Below, piece after piece: positions 63,438 to 64,000 of a stretch of DNA of 64,000 nt. Numbering within the stretch: position 1 is the stretch's first letter; every line of letters begins with the position of its first letter. The position numbers and the translations under genes are program-made. Location of the stretch: assembly GCA_023091665.1 (NCBI GenBank), contig JALJCQ010000022.1:1-64000 (forward strand). The letters are read 5' to 3'. A model generated the notes under the pieces. That model saw nothing but the letters and a program-made list of their open reading frames with translations, made no database searches and had not been told where the DNA came from. Origin of the DNA: Pythium myriotylum (lineage: Eukaryota; Oomycota; Peronosporomycetes; Pythiales; Pythiaceae).

Positions 63438-63971
63438 TGTTGGAAGGTCGCTTGGTTGGTGGGATGCAAAATGCAAAGTGAATTGATCGGGACTTAGTTC
63501 GCTACTGCTACCTCTAAGCCGTCTGTGTGTGTCCTACGCTACCATAATCAAATGTATGTCCTACCTATCGTAAACATATGCAAACATAAACTGACTTCGT
63601 GGATACTTCAACGAAGTCGATGGGTGGCACTGGATTCAAACCAGAACCAGACGGAGAATCTTCCACATGTCGAATCTTCTGCAGGAGAATCTTCTGCAGG
63701 AGAACCTTCTGCAGAAGATTCGACATGTGGAAGATTCGACATGTGGAAGATTCTCCGTCTGGTTCTGGTTTGAATCCAGTGCCACCCATCGACTTCGTTG
63801 AAGTATCCACGAAGTCAGTTTATGTTTGCATATGTTTACGATAGGTAGGACATACATTTGATTATGGTAGCGTAGGACACACACAGACGGCTTAGAGGTA
63901 GCAGTAGCGAACTAAGTCCCGATCAATTCACTTTGCATTTTGCATCCCACCAACCAAGCGACCTTCCAACA
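63438..63971. repeat. Fold-back pair of partial family A LTRs (palindrome, ~265-bp arms)
   Basis: The minus LTR from 63438 to about 63708 is joined at CTGCAG (63709-63714) to a plus LTR running to CAACA at 63971. Both lack their U3 ends, including the 14-bp repeats, and both keep U5, initiator and part of the GAAGATTC block. Arms are reverse complements over about 265 bp with almost no spacer. The right end is followed by GGCCG. Confidence 0.9.
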
Positions 63972-63976
63972 GGCCG
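63972..63976. repeat. Possible target-site duplication, right copy (GGCCG)
   Basis: It matches the GGCCG that ends every truncated gag piece to the left (for example 49044-49048). Gag coding continues with the expected next codons (GTGCAGTCAAG). Confidence 0.65.
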
Positions 63977-64000
63977 TGCAGTCAAGAAGACTGGCACGTG
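63972..64000 (+). pseudogene. Start of a family A fragment (Gag, just before the CCHC knuckle), runs off the window
   Basis: 29 bp encoding RAVKKTGT and the first base of the knuckle's Cys codon region, in register with Gag. It is probably the continuation of the gag interrupted at 49048. Confidence 0.8.

Larger units (their letters stand above)
58754..63708 (-). mobile_element. Family A element (minus strand), complete interior, 5' LTR folded back
   Basis: 3' LTR 58754-59111 and interior 59112-63437 are complete. The 5' LTR (from 63438) breaks near 63708 and turns into an inverted partial LTR. The U3 start of its 5' LTR is therefore missing, but the initiator (63466-63481) and primer-binding site are present. 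Confidence 0.88.

Overview
This window is a block of transposable elements and contains no recognisable host gene, tRNA, rRNA or CRISPR array. The organism is a eukaryote and most likely an oomycete (Phytophthora/Pythium type). Two lines of evidence support this. First, every intact LTR promoter carries a 16-nt match to the oomycete initiator plus flanking core promoter (TCACTTTGCATTTTGC, against TCAYTYYNCAWTTT). Second, the DDE transposase remnant resembles a family I know as common in Phytophthora-like genomes. The species cannot be named from the sequence alone.

One Ty1/copia family ('family A') makes up almost everything. It has LTRs of about 359 bp (TGTTG...CAACA), a primer-binding site complementary to the anticodon arm of initiator tRNA-Met, one gag-pol ORF of about 1,450-1,465 codons (gag, CCHC knuckle, protease, DD35E integrase, RT, RNase H) and a GAGGGGGAG polypurine tract. 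Five copies have an uninterrupted polyprotein ORF: minus strand 4453-8808, 9127-13512 and 59066-63433; plus strand 40850-45217 and 49979-54376. The rest are fragments, and almost every breakpoint lies exactly at an LTR terminus.

Layout. 1-1489: integrase-bearing fragment. 1490-4139: 5' part of a plus-strand copy, interrupted at a 5-bp target duplication (AAGAT) by two minus-strand copies that share their middle LTR (4140-13875). 13876-20004: tandem and inverted fragments. 20005-36835: fragments arranged around a long palindrome centred near 32,260. One arm holds a complete, apparently recent insertion of a second Copia family ('family B', 26132-30833, TATTA...TAATA LTRs, TSD AGAAG). 36836-40486: a decayed Ty3/gypsy chromovirus 3' end, itself split by a 2.2-kb TA-flanked DNA transposon with a broken PHD-finger/DDE transposase. 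40487-45515: intact copy. 45516-49974: a tandem array of a 567-bp LTR+gag unit. 49616-58753: one intact and one truncated copy sharing an LTR. 58754-63971: an inverted intact copy ending in a fold-back LTR. 63972-64000: resumption of an interrupted gag.

The elements do not form a cellular pathway. The intact copies could encode what is needed for Copia mobility, and the structure records repeated self-insertion, LTR-LTR recombination, inverted duplication and early satellite formation. The most interesting signals are the 15-bp-phased GAAnnTTC (heat-shock-element-like) arrays in the LTRs of both families, the 567-bp nascent satellite, the 2.8-kb palindrome, gag start codons lying inside the primer-binding site, and a self-nested Copia organisation that resembles reported oomycete centromeres.
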